From Candidatus Nitrosocosmicus sp. (GTDB taxonomy: Archaea; Thermoproteota; Nitrososphaeria; Nitrososphaerales; Nitrososphaeraceae), in assembly GCA_030452275.1 (NCBI GenBank), contig JAKDMR010000002.1:1-35294 (forward strand): a stretch of 35,294 nucleotides of DNA, read 5' to 3'. Made by a program: the position numbers and the translations under genes. This document shows, in pieces, positions 19,286 through 27,684 of this stretch. The notes below the pieces were generated by a model. It saw nothing but the letters and a program-made list of their open reading frames with translations. It ran no database searches and was not told the origin of the DNA. The stretch's first letter is position 1. Every line of letters begins with the position of its first letter.

Positions 19286-20008
19286 TCAAACCAATTTACT
19301 TTTAAACAAATCATAAATTGATTTCATTTGGTCTATCGACAATTGACCTGGGGCTATAGCTGCGCCAAGTGATGCATAAGTAAATGGGGCATCACCTACC
19401 ACCGTGCACAAAACTCTACTTAATACACCCATTTCGCCCATTGCGAATGCAACCAAGTTAATATGAGTATCAATTGATCGATTTAAACTTAAAATTTTAA
19501 TTGAATCGTCTATGGATTTAGCGGTAGTAACTATTTTCACAAGTGGGCTGTAAATTTGCATATTCTTAACTTGTTCTAGGAGATAATCAAATTCAGGAGT
19601 CTGCAAAAAATCATGCCAACTTACCAGAATTCTGGGATTTTCATTTTCAACAAGATCGGCTATAAGGTCGTTACTAGAAATTAAATTGTATTCGATATCA
19701 ACTAGAAATGGGTTTCTATGTATAAAATTGTCTATTATTTCAGCTCTTTTCTTGGGATCATTAGGAAATTTCCCACCTTCATTTTCAGGTCTGATTGTAT
19801 AGATGCATTTATCTTTATATTTTGATAAAATATCTAAATAATGATCTAGATTTTCGAAATCTCTAAGGTAATCAAATCGGCACTCGATTATGTCTGCTCC
19901 CATGTTTAGCGCCTCATTGATCTTGTTTAAGGTCGATTCCAAATTTTTGCTATCATCATTATCCTCTGCTACAGGAATCGATGCACATAATTTTCTTTTG
20001 GTAGACAA
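19286..20008 (-). CDS. aroD: 3-dehydroquinate dehydratase, type I
   Basis: 240 aa; CASIPV, ADIIECRFDYL, YTIRPENEGGKF, VSWHDF, LVKIVTTAKS, FAMGEMGVLSRV, LGAAIAPGQLSIDQM. Confidence 0.95.
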   Translation of the reverse strand: MSTKRKLCASIPVAEDNDDSKNLESTLNKINEALNMGADIIECRFDYLRDFENLDHYLDILSKYKDKCIYTIRPENEGGKFPNDPKKRAEIIDNFIHRNPFLVDIEYNLISSNDLIADLVENENPRILVSWHDFLQTPEFDYLLEQVKNMQIYSPLVKIVTTAKSIDDSIKILSLNRSIDTHINLVAFAMGEMGVLSRVLCTVVGDAPFTYASLGAAIAPGQLSIDQMKSIYDLFKSKLV

Positions 20009-20071
20009 GATTAGATGATTAAAGAACTAACATGATATCTTTATGTCTTTCTCGCTATTCAAATATTCTAG

Positions 20072-20893
20072 TTAGGTTTGATGAATGTCTTGTTTGTTAC
20101 TCTCTTTTATTTTTATTATTGCTATCCCAATTACATATAGTAACAACATTGGTACTGAGATAAACCACATCGTTATTCCACTACCATCAGGTGTTATTAT
20201 CGCACCAAACAGGATTATTATCAATAGCGCGTATTTAAGATTCTTTATCCAAAATTGTAGACTGACAAGACCACTAGCTGTGAGCATGAACATAACGAGA
20301 GGTAATTGAAAGGATATTCCAAACGCAATGAAAAACTGCAGTGCAAAGTTAATGAAATCAGAGATATTTAAAAAAGTAAGGACACCAATTGTTTGTCCGT
20401 ATTCATACAAGAATGTAAGAGTGATCGGGATAGCCAAATAAAAAGAGAAAACCATTCCGCTTATGAAAAGAACCGAAGTGGGTAGTAAAAAAGTAAAGAA
20501 AGCCCTTTCTCTGCTTGTAAAAGACATAGCAGGGCTAATGAATCCAAAAACTTCTCTAACAATTAATGGGATTGAACAAGAAACCGAAATTAAAATCGCA
20601 ACATAAATTTGAGCATAAAGTGCTTGTCCCGGCGCTGTCTGAATCAAATCTACACCTTTCGGAATTAGGCTGTTACTTAAGAATAAAGTCACTTGACTGG
20701 CAATATTATTATAGACCGTCGGGACTAAGAAATAGAACGAATAATTATTCACAGTCACCAGGTGAATACCAAAGACAGTACAAGCAATCATTATTGCTAT
20801 GGTAATGACTATAATCCTCAAAAATCGATTTCGTAGTTCTTTTACATGATCAATGAATAGCATATCGCCAGGTGCCATTTCCCTTAGACTCAT
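20072..20893 (-). CDS. tatC: Sec-independent (Tat) translocase subunit TatC
   Basis: 273 aa; DHVKELRNRFLRI N-terminal motif, six hydrophobic segments, REVFGFISPAMSFTSRERAFF, FQLPLVMFML. Confidence 0.93.
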   Translation of the reverse strand: MSLREMAPGDMLFIDHVKELRNRFLRIIVITIAIMIACTVFGIHLVTVNNYSFYFLVPTVYNNIASQVTLFLSNSLIPKGVDLIQTAPGQALYAQIYVAILISVSCSIPLIVREVFGFISPAMSFTSRERAFFTFLLPTSVLFISGMVFSFYLAIPITLTFLYEYGQTIGVLTFLNISDFINFALQFFIAFGISFQLPLVMFMLTASGLVSLQFWIKNLKYALLIIILFGAIITPDGSGITMWFISVPMLLLYVIGIAIIKIKESNKQDIHQT

Positions 20894-20984
20894 GTACCAA
20901 AAAAAAGTAAAAAATATAAACTATACTTAATCCTAGCGTGATTAAAAACGACTCAAGTATGAAATTATCCTTTACTCTTTAATT

Positions 20985-21860
20985 TTATACAACATGCGAA
21001 GCTATTTTCTTCCAATTTGCTATGAGGGCTTCAGGTCTAATATGAAGATCCTCACTCATGATTCTTTTTTTGGCCAAGTCGACATACTCCTGTTTAATGT
21101 CTATCCCAAGAAAATGTCGATCAAGATTGTAAGCCACCTTTGTGGTTTGACCACTTCCATTAAATGGATCCAACACTATGTCTCCATTGTAAGAATAAAT
21201 CTTGAGTAAACGATAAGGTATTTCCTCAGGAAATGGGCATGGATGTTCAATATAGCCTGGCGGTACCGGAGCTATATGCCATACGGAATTAGCAATCTCT
21301 TTGGTCCACTCTTCATGAGTGGCCGGTAGGATTTCTCTTCTTTGATTGCGGCCGCTTTTCACGTCGCCCTTTCTTAACACCAAAATGAATTCATGCATGA
21401 TATTTGCCCTATAGTATTTTGGATACGGGTTTATGACAAATGAGCCATAACGGTTAGTTCCACCAGTTACTTTATGCCAAATTATTTCTTCATGAAGACT
21501 CCAGTTTCCGCCGGGGGTTACTAATCTAGATAATAACAAATGGGGCAGGGGAATTAATGTTCCATTAACAACTTCGTTTGCGATCACAATACAGCAATAA
21601 CCACCTTCCTTAGTTACGCGATACACCTGATTGTTAAAAATAGTAACCATGTTATCTAAATACTCGTCCAAACTGACCTTTTGAATTCCTCTATAATACT
21701 CTGTATTCTTTTTTGAGGCGTGTAAATCATAGTCTATGGCATTTCCATAAGGAGGCGAGGTCACTGTCAACTGGATACTCCCAGATGGAACATTTTTTAA
21801 TATCTTTTCACAGTTTCCTAGCAAAATTTTATCGTATAGAGATTCGGACCTGATTAGCAC
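20985..21860 (-). CDS. Orphan site-specific DNA methyltransferase, beta-class (SPPY; likely m4C or m6A)
   Basis: 291 aa; TSPPYGNAIDYD (motif IV) N-terminal and DPFNGSGQTTKVAYNLDRHFLGIDI (motif I) C-terminal. Confidence 0.93.
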   Translation of the reverse strand: MLIRSESLYDKILLGNCEKILKNVPSGSIQLTVTSPPYGNAIDYDLHASKKNTEYYRGIQKVSLDEYLDNMVTIFNNQVYRVTKEGGYCCIVIANEVVNGTLIPLPHLLLSRLVTPGGNWSLHEEIIWHKVTGGTNRYGSFVINPYPKYYRANIMHEFILVLRKGDVKSGRNQRREILPATHEEWTKEIANSVWHIAPVPPGYIEHPCPFPEEIPYRLLKIYSYNGDIVLDPFNGSGQTTKVAYNLDRHFLGIDIKQEYVDLAKKRIMSEDLHIRPEALIANWKKIASHVV

Positions 21861-21954
21861 AAATCCTGATTTTATACAAGGTCAATAATCACATTACTCT
21901 AAAAATTTATACTGATTGATAAAAACATTTAACAAATATTATGAAGCTATTTAA

Positions 21955-23142
21955 TCATTTCTCGAGGATATATTCGTTTGAAACCTCCATACCGAAATGT
22001 CTACCTACAGACGGAAAGGAATACACCAGTATCTTATCACCGCGCTTTGCATGTGTGACCGGCAGAATTTGACCACTCTCATTTAGGAATCTAATAGTTT
22101 CAGCATTTTGGACTATGATGGTTCCCATTTCATCATCATTAATTGCAGCTCTAAAAAGACGTAACGGTCGAGATTCTATTTTAGCTCTCCCAACGCCGAC
22201 CATTCTGGCTTCCCCTTTGGTGTTCACTATCATGACCTGGCTCCCAGACTCAAGCTCTGACAAATACTTTGTAGTTCCATCTGGAGTTATAGTGTAACAA
22301 TGTACTGCTCCCGCGTTCACTCTAAAAGGACGGGGGGATGTAAAGGACGACCCTATAGACTCGTTGTGAATTAGGAACAAAAAATTCGACTTATTTCCAA
22401 CCAGCATTCCTTCGCCCTCAGCTAGCATGGAGACAGTATCGATGCACACTCTTTCTCCCATTCCTACTTCTTGTATTTCTTTTATTTCTGCAATTTTTAT
22501 CTGAAACGAAGATTTCTTGATGATATTTCTTGCTCTAACTATTTCCTCTTCGCTATTTGTAGACATTATTACTCCATCTACCCCCAATTCTAAAACAGTG
22601 AATAGAGTTTCAACTTCGTCTATGGATTTTGCGACAGCGAATATTTCGGTTCCAGTATTTTGGAGCGAGGCTATGACATTTTCAAGTGGTATTATCCTCC
22701 AATCATCCAAATCGATAATGACAAATGACAAATGAAACCTATCAATAAAGCCCTTCATTTCGTCTATATCTCTATTACTGGTAATCTTTTTGTATACCCC
22801 TATTTTTGTTCCTGAAGTGAGATTTCCTGAGCTGATTTTTTCAAGCAGTTGCTCGGATTCAACAATCATGTAATCTGCATCTGGGGAATTGAAAATAGTT
22901 TTGATTTTATTTGAATTTTGGTCCAGACCTTCAAGCTTCTCTGAGGGATCGACATAAATCAAATCAATTTCGTCTTTGACTCGAGTAAGTAGACTAGCGA
23001 AATCTACAAATTCATTTTTTCCAGGTAATAAGGGGATACCTGAAAGATCAGAATAAGAATAGATTAATGGTTTTAATATTATTTTTTTGACTTTTGTCTT
23101 ATTTTTATTTTCTTCCGCTTTTCTTAGATTTGGTTCGGCCAT
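21955..23142 (-). CDS. aroB': 3-dehydroquinate synthase II (archaeal AroB')
   Basis: 395 aa; VGMGERVCIDTVSMLAEGEGMLVGN, RPFRVNAGAVHCYT, FLSELESGSQVMIVNTKGEAR-type motifs, EVSNEYILEK. Confidence 0.93.
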   Translation of the reverse strand: MAEPNLRKAEENKNKTKVKKIILKPLIYSYSDLSGIPLLPGKNEFVDFASLLTRVKDEIDLIYVDPSEKLEGLDQNSNKIKTIFNSPDADYMIVESEQLLEKISSGNLTSGTKIGVYKKITSNRDIDEMKGFIDRFHLSFVIIDLDDWRIIPLENVIASLQNTGTEIFAVAKSIDEVETLFTVLELGVDGVIMSTNSEEEIVRARNIIKKSSFQIKIAEIKEIQEVGMGERVCIDTVSMLAEGEGMLVGNKSNFLFLIHNESIGSSFTSPRPFRVNAGAVHCYTITPDGTTKYLSELESGSQVMIVNTKGEARMVGVGRAKIESRPLRLFRAAINDDEMGTIIVQNAETIRFLNESGQILPVTHAKRGDKILVYSFPSVGRHFGMEVSNEYILEK

Positions 23143-23896
23143 AGTGCTTGTTCTCTATGATTATAGCATGCAAGGCTTTTATTATTTCATTTGGATTATT
23201 GTGCTGAAAAATATTTCTACCAAAAGTTACGCCTATTGCTCCGCCCTTCATCGCATCATTGCACATTTGCAATATATCATTGTCTGAATTAGCTTTTGGC
23301 CCTCCTGCAATGACAATAGGCACAGGACATGATTTTGTGACTTCTTTAAAGGAATCTACGTCGCCTGTGTAAACCGTCTTTACTATATCAGCACCTGCTT
23401 CAGCGCCTATTCTGGCTGTATGAGCAACTATAGTCGGATCATGCGGGTTGGTAATGTTGTCACCCCGAGGATACATCATCGCGATCAATGGAATATTCCA
23501 TTCATTGCATTCATCAGATACTTGACCCAACTTGTACAACATGCTTGGCTCCTCTTTGGAGCCAATATTAATATGCAAAGAAACAGCATCGGCTCCTAGC
23601 CTTATGGCTTCTTTCACCGAGCCCATCAAGATTTTGTTGTTAGGATCGGGACCAAGGGAAGTAGCAGCTGACATGTGAGCAATTAATCCTATAGAAGGTG
23701 GTGTAGGCAGAGATTTTATTATCCCTTTATTTAATAGAAAACAAGTTAAACCCGAATCCTGAGTTTGGGTTATGAGTTCAGAAATATTTTGGATTCCCTT
23801 TAATGGGCCACTGCTTATTCCGTGATCCAGCGGGATGCACAACATTTTTCCATTTTTCAATATACGATTGAGCCGTATTTCTTTCCCAAGGACCAT
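23105..23896 (-). CDS. aroA': 2-amino-3,7-dideoxy-D-threo-hept-6-ulosonate synthase (ADH synthase, DhnA-type aldolase)
   Basis: 263 aa; CIPLDHGISSGPLKGI, GADAVSLHINIGS, MMYPRGDNI, VKTVYTGDVDSFKEV, VIAGGPK, GVTFGRNIFQHNNP. Confidence 0.94.
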   Translation of the reverse strand: MVLGKEIRLNRILKNGKMLCIPLDHGISSGPLKGIQNISELITQTQDSGLTCFLLNKGIIKSLPTPPSIGLIAHMSAATSLGPDPNNKILMGSVKEAIRLGADAVSLHINIGSKEEPSMLYKLGQVSDECNEWNIPLIAMMYPRGDNITNPHDPTIVAHTARIGAEAGADIVKTVYTGDVDSFKEVTKSCPVPIVIAGGPKANSDNDILQMCNDAMKGGAIGVTFGRNIFQHNNPNEIIKALHAIIIENKHYGRTKSKKSGRK

Positions 23897-23973
23897 AATA
23901 CAAGAAAAATTATGAACCTATTTAAAAGTGATATGGTTGATTTAATGAAAATTATCCATATCCATTCACAGTT

Positions 23974-24789
23974 TCACTTTAAAATTTTGCAGATAGGCGG
24001 AAATGTTGTTTTATGTTGATTGTTTTTCATCCTGCGGTGAATATCTTGAATTTCCTCTAAAGGCAATCCTAGGAATTCATTTGAAATATTTTCTTGCACG
24101 CTGTTCTGGAAATTATGGAATTTCTCAAAGAATTGGAGAATTGTATCTAGTTGGATGAATGGTAATCCTAAATCGTCTTCAGTGAATTGGTCAGCCCACA
24201 GTCTTGCACTACTCTTCTTAGCTATTACTGAGTCAGGAATTTCAAGGTAATTTGCTAAACCTACCAATTGAGTCTTGTACAAGTCTCCTAGAGGAAGTAA
24301 ATCCGCAGCTCCATCTCCGTATTTTGTAAAATAACCAAGCATTAACTCGGTCTTATTTGACGATCCTAATACCAACCTTCCCAATTGGCCCGAGTAATAA
24401 TACAACATACACATTCTGACTCTGGCAACCAGGTTCCCAGTCAATAAATTATTACCTGTGTCCTTAACTATTTCTAAGAAACTATCTTTGGGTTTATTTA
24501 TAAAAATTTTTTCATAATCAATTTTCAAAGTTGAACATATTCTAAGAGCATCTTCGATGTCACTTGATGGTGTTACATCTTCATCTGGCAATATTAATCC
24601 CTTTACTTTTTTTGAGCCAATCGCGCCTGTTGCTAAATATGCCAGCACGGCAGAATCTATTCCTCCAGAGATTCCCAAAACTACTCCATTTGATTTTCTA
24701 GAGTCGGTTTCTTTTTTTATGAAATTCATAATTTCCTGGCTTATTGATTCAAAGTTCATCGAATTTGAAGTCATTGTTAGAAATATCAT
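23974..24789 (-). CDS. nadE: NAD synthetase
   Basis: 271 aa; GVVLGISGGIDSAVLAYLA (SGGxDS PP-loop), GSSNKTELMLGYFTKYGDGAADLLPLGDLYKTQL. Confidence 0.97.
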   Translation of the reverse strand: MIFLTMTSNSMNFESISQEIMNFIKKETDSRKSNGVVLGISGGIDSAVLAYLATGAIGSKKVKGLILPDEDVTPSSDIEDALRICSTLKIDYEKIFINKPKDSFLEIVKDTGNNLLTGNLVARVRMCMLYYYSGQLGRLVLGSSNKTELMLGYFTKYGDGAADLLPLGDLYKTQLVGLANYLEIPDSVIAKKSSARLWADQFTEDDLGLPFIQLDTILQFFEKFHNFQNSVQENISNEFLGLPLEEIQDIHRRMKNNQHKTTFPPICKILK

Positions 24790-24913
24790 ATTAATTTTGT
24801 CATGTAGTCTTATTTGGTTTGGACGCTGTTGTGAAAACCTATCAGAAAAGAGAGATTGCTTTGAATTAATAGAATTATTTTAATATGCAGAATCAATATT
24901 AAAATTAAGGTCA

Positions 24914-26092
24914 TTGGATACACGCAATATAGGTTTAAGGAATATCGAGGTAGCGGACACAAAGATATGTTCAATCGATGGTGAAAATGGAAAATTAATC
25001 TATAGGGGTTATGACATACTTGACCTGGCAAATCATTCTACTTATGAGGAAACAGCATTTCTCCTATTATTTGGAGATTTACCAATAAAAGAGGAACTTA
25101 ATGATTTTAACTCAAAATTAACTGAGTCACGAAGAATTCCTGATTCAGTTACCAAGAACATGAAAAATAAACCAGTCACAGCACATCCAATGGATGTCCT
25201 ACAGTCGTCAATATTAGACCTAGCGGATTATGACCGCAACAGGCTAGATGAGGGGAAAACTGTCAACATTGAAAGGGCTGTATCATTAATTGCAAAGATC
25301 CCTACTATTGTTGCTGCATGGGACAGGATTAGAAACAACAAAGATGTGATAAAGCCACTTGAAGATAATTCTCATGCACATAATTTTTTGTATATGCTTA
25401 GGGGAGAACATCCAAAACATGAAATATCAAAGATATTTGATATTAGCCTAATTTTACACGCTGAGCATAGTTTTAATGCCTCAACTTTCGCTGCCCGAGA
25501 AATAGCGTCAACTCGTGCAAGTATATATGCAAGTATAGGTGGTGCGGTGGGTGCTTTGTCTGGGGAACTCCATGGAGGAGCTAATATTCAAGTGATGAAG
25601 ATGTTGCTAGAGATTGGGGATGTAGACAATGTTGAAAAATGGGTCCAAGCTAGGCTAGTAAAAGGAGCAAGAGTAATGGGAATGGGACACGCAGTGTACA
25701 GAACAACCGACCCAAGGTCGGAAGTCCTTTCAACACTCTCTAGGGCCATTTCTAAAGAAAAAGATACAAAATGGTATGATATGACCGAAAAAATCGAAGA
25801 AGTCACAAAGAAAGTAATGCATCAGACAAAGAAGATGCTGATTTACCCTAATGTTGATTTGTATAGTGCCTCATTATACTATAGTCTAGGAATTCCGATT
25901 GATCTAAATACACCAATATTTGCTATATCTAGAATAGCTGGATGGAATGCTCATATTATTGAAGAGAAATTTGCTGAAGCTGCCCCAAAACCAGCGCTTT
26001 ATAGGCCAAAGGCAGTATATGTTGGTAGGTACTGCGGCCCGATGGGCTGTGAATATGTGAGTCTTATCAATCGAAAAACTCAAAATCCCTAA
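24914..26092 (+). CDS. gltA: Citrate synthase family protein
   Basis: 392 aa (TTG start); ICSIDGENGKLIYRGYDI, HAEHSFNASTFAAREIAST, ALSGELHGGANIQVM, MGMGHAVYRTTDPRSE, NAHIIEE. Confidence 0.96.
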   Translation: MDTRNIGLRNIEVADTKICSIDGENGKLIYRGYDILDLANHSTYEETAFLLLFGDLPIKEELNDFNSKLTESRRIPDSVTKNMKNKPVTAHPMDVLQSSILDLADYDRNRLDEGKTVNIERAVSLIAKIPTIVAAWDRIRNNKDVIKPLEDNSHAHNFLYMLRGEHPKHEISKIFDISLILHAEHSFNASTFAAREIASTRASIYASIGGAVGALSGELHGGANIQVMKMLLEIGDVDNVEKWVQARLVKGARVMGMGHAVYRTTDPRSEVLSTLSRAISKEKDTKWYDMTEKIEEVTKKVMHQTKKMLIYPNVDLYSASLYYSLGIPIDLNTPIFAISRIAGWNAHIIEEKFAEAAPKPALYRPKAVYVGRYCGPMGCEYVSLINRKTQNP

Positions 26093-26172
26093 ATATTCTG
26101 ATAGTCAATCCAAATAGAAAGGGTTGTGCTTTTAAATTTATAAGGACCATCAAATTTCTCTAATTAATATCG

Positions 26173-27261
26173 TTGAATTCCTTAGGCAAGAACAATGTCA
26201 AATATAGTGATGTTGGGATAGACGTTGATAAAATAAAGTCAATTCAAAATTTAATCGGGAAAAGTATCACAAGTACACATCTATTACCAACAAAAGGTAA
26301 AGTAATTTCTGGATATGGTCACTATGCTGGACTTATTGAATTTAACAAAAAAATAATGACCTTGCACACCGATGGCGTTGGATCAAAGATCTTGGTAGCA
26401 CAAGCCATGAACAAGTATAACACGATTGGTATCGACTGTATAGCTATGAATGTTAATGACACGGTTTGTTTAGGAGCTACTCCAGTAGGGTACCTTTCTT
26501 ATGTAGCCTTGGAAAAGACTAATCATAATTTGCTAAAGGAGATCACTAAAGGCTTGGTCAAGGGGGCTGTTGTGTCAAACGTAGCAATAGTTGGAGGAGA
26601 AACAGCAATACTTTCTGATATTATTACCGGTCAAAAGGAAGGTCATAATTTTGATCTTGCAGGAATGGTTCTGGGGATATTAGAAACTAAGAGAAAAATG
26701 ATCCTTGGCGACAAGATTAGACCCGGTGATGTAATAATAGGAATAAAAAGTTCTGGAATCCATTCTAATGGATTGACTCTAGCAAGAGAAGTTTTGCTTA
26801 AGCATCACGGTATAAACGACAAACCCGATTTCATAAATAAATCAGTAGGAGCCGACTTATTAACACCTACCACCATATATTCAAATGTCATCCTTAAAAT
26901 AGTTGAAAAATTTGCAACGAAAATACATGGATTGGCACATATCACAGGAGGTGCATTTACAAAGCTTAAAAGATTGAATGAACGTGTTGATTATGTTTTG
27001 GATAATTTGCCTGCTATTAATGGCGTATTTAAGCAAATTATGGTGGATGGAAACATTTCAGAAAAAGAAATGTATAGGACTTTTAACATGGGCATCGGAT
27101 TTTGTGTAATTGCAGCAAGAGAATCAGCGGATGAAATAATTGAAACCATTAATAATGAGAAAATGAAATCTAGCATAATCGGAAACATTAGAAGAAACGG
27201 GAAGGGTAATTCATTCATTAATTCATCAAGTGATAATGAAATGAAAATAGTCCAATTATAA
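26173..27261 (+). CDS. purM: Phosphoribosylformylglycinamidine cyclo-ligase
   Basis: 362 aa (TTG start); YSDVGIDVDK, TDGVGSKILVAQ, DCIAMNVNDTVCLGATPVGYL, GGETAILSD, SSGIHSNGLTLAR, HITGGAFTKLKRL. Confidence 0.96.
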   Translation: MNSLGKNNVKYSDVGIDVDKIKSIQNLIGKSITSTHLLPTKGKVISGYGHYAGLIEFNKKIMTLHTDGVGSKILVAQAMNKYNTIGIDCIAMNVNDTVCLGATPVGYLSYVALEKTNHNLLKEITKGLVKGAVVSNVAIVGGETAILSDIITGQKEGHNFDLAGMVLGILETKRKMILGDKIRPGDVIIGIKSSGIHSNGLTLAREVLLKHHGINDKPDFINKSVGADLLTPTTIYSNVILKIVEKFATKIHGLAHITGGAFTKLKRLNERVDYVLDNLPAINGVFKQIMVDGNISEKEMYRTFNMGIGFCVIAARESADEIIETINNEKMKSSIIGNIRRNGKGNSFINSSSDNEMKIVQL

Positions 27262-27469
27262 ACAAAATATATATTTTACTATATTGTTTGTCAAATATCA
27301 ATTGATAGCAAAAATCGTTTTAATTTACACCGAAAAGCTAAATAAAAAATAGGAAGTATTTTGCATTGAGAATAAGATAGTTTCTTTTTTCTTGTTTAGA
27401 TGCTGGAAGATATCAACTTAATTTGTCAAAAATTTTCATATTGAGATCGTAATTTAAGGACTTTGAAAA

Positions 27470-27601
27470 GTGACAAATAGAATTAGAGAAATTTACTGGT
27501 ATTTCTCTAATAAATTTACGGATGTTCTGGTCAGTTTTAGATTCCTAATGGTATTCTCATCCTCATTCCTATCGCTGTTGCCGCCTCCTTATTTCTCGTA
27601 A
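27470..27601 (+). CDS. Possible small ORF with hydrophobic C-terminus, or frameshifted remnant
   Basis: GTG-started frame MTNRIREIYWYFSNKFTDVLVSFRFLMVFSSSFLSLLPPPYFS*; the overlapping +1 frame reads PNGILILIPIAVAASLFLVI*. Confidence 0.2.
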   Translation: MTNRIREIYWYFSNKFTDVLVSFRFLMVFSSSFLSLLPPPYFS

Positions 27602-27684
27602 TTTAGAGGAAAAAATTCCAGGTAAGTAGGAAGAGATATTTAGTCGTATAATAGATAGATTTTCAGAGGGAGACATTCGCTAGA

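Noticed and set aside
24557-24883. 108-aa + strand ORF overlapping nadE
   Set aside because: Mostly the complement of the nadE N-terminal region; composition is that of a reverse translation, no domain.
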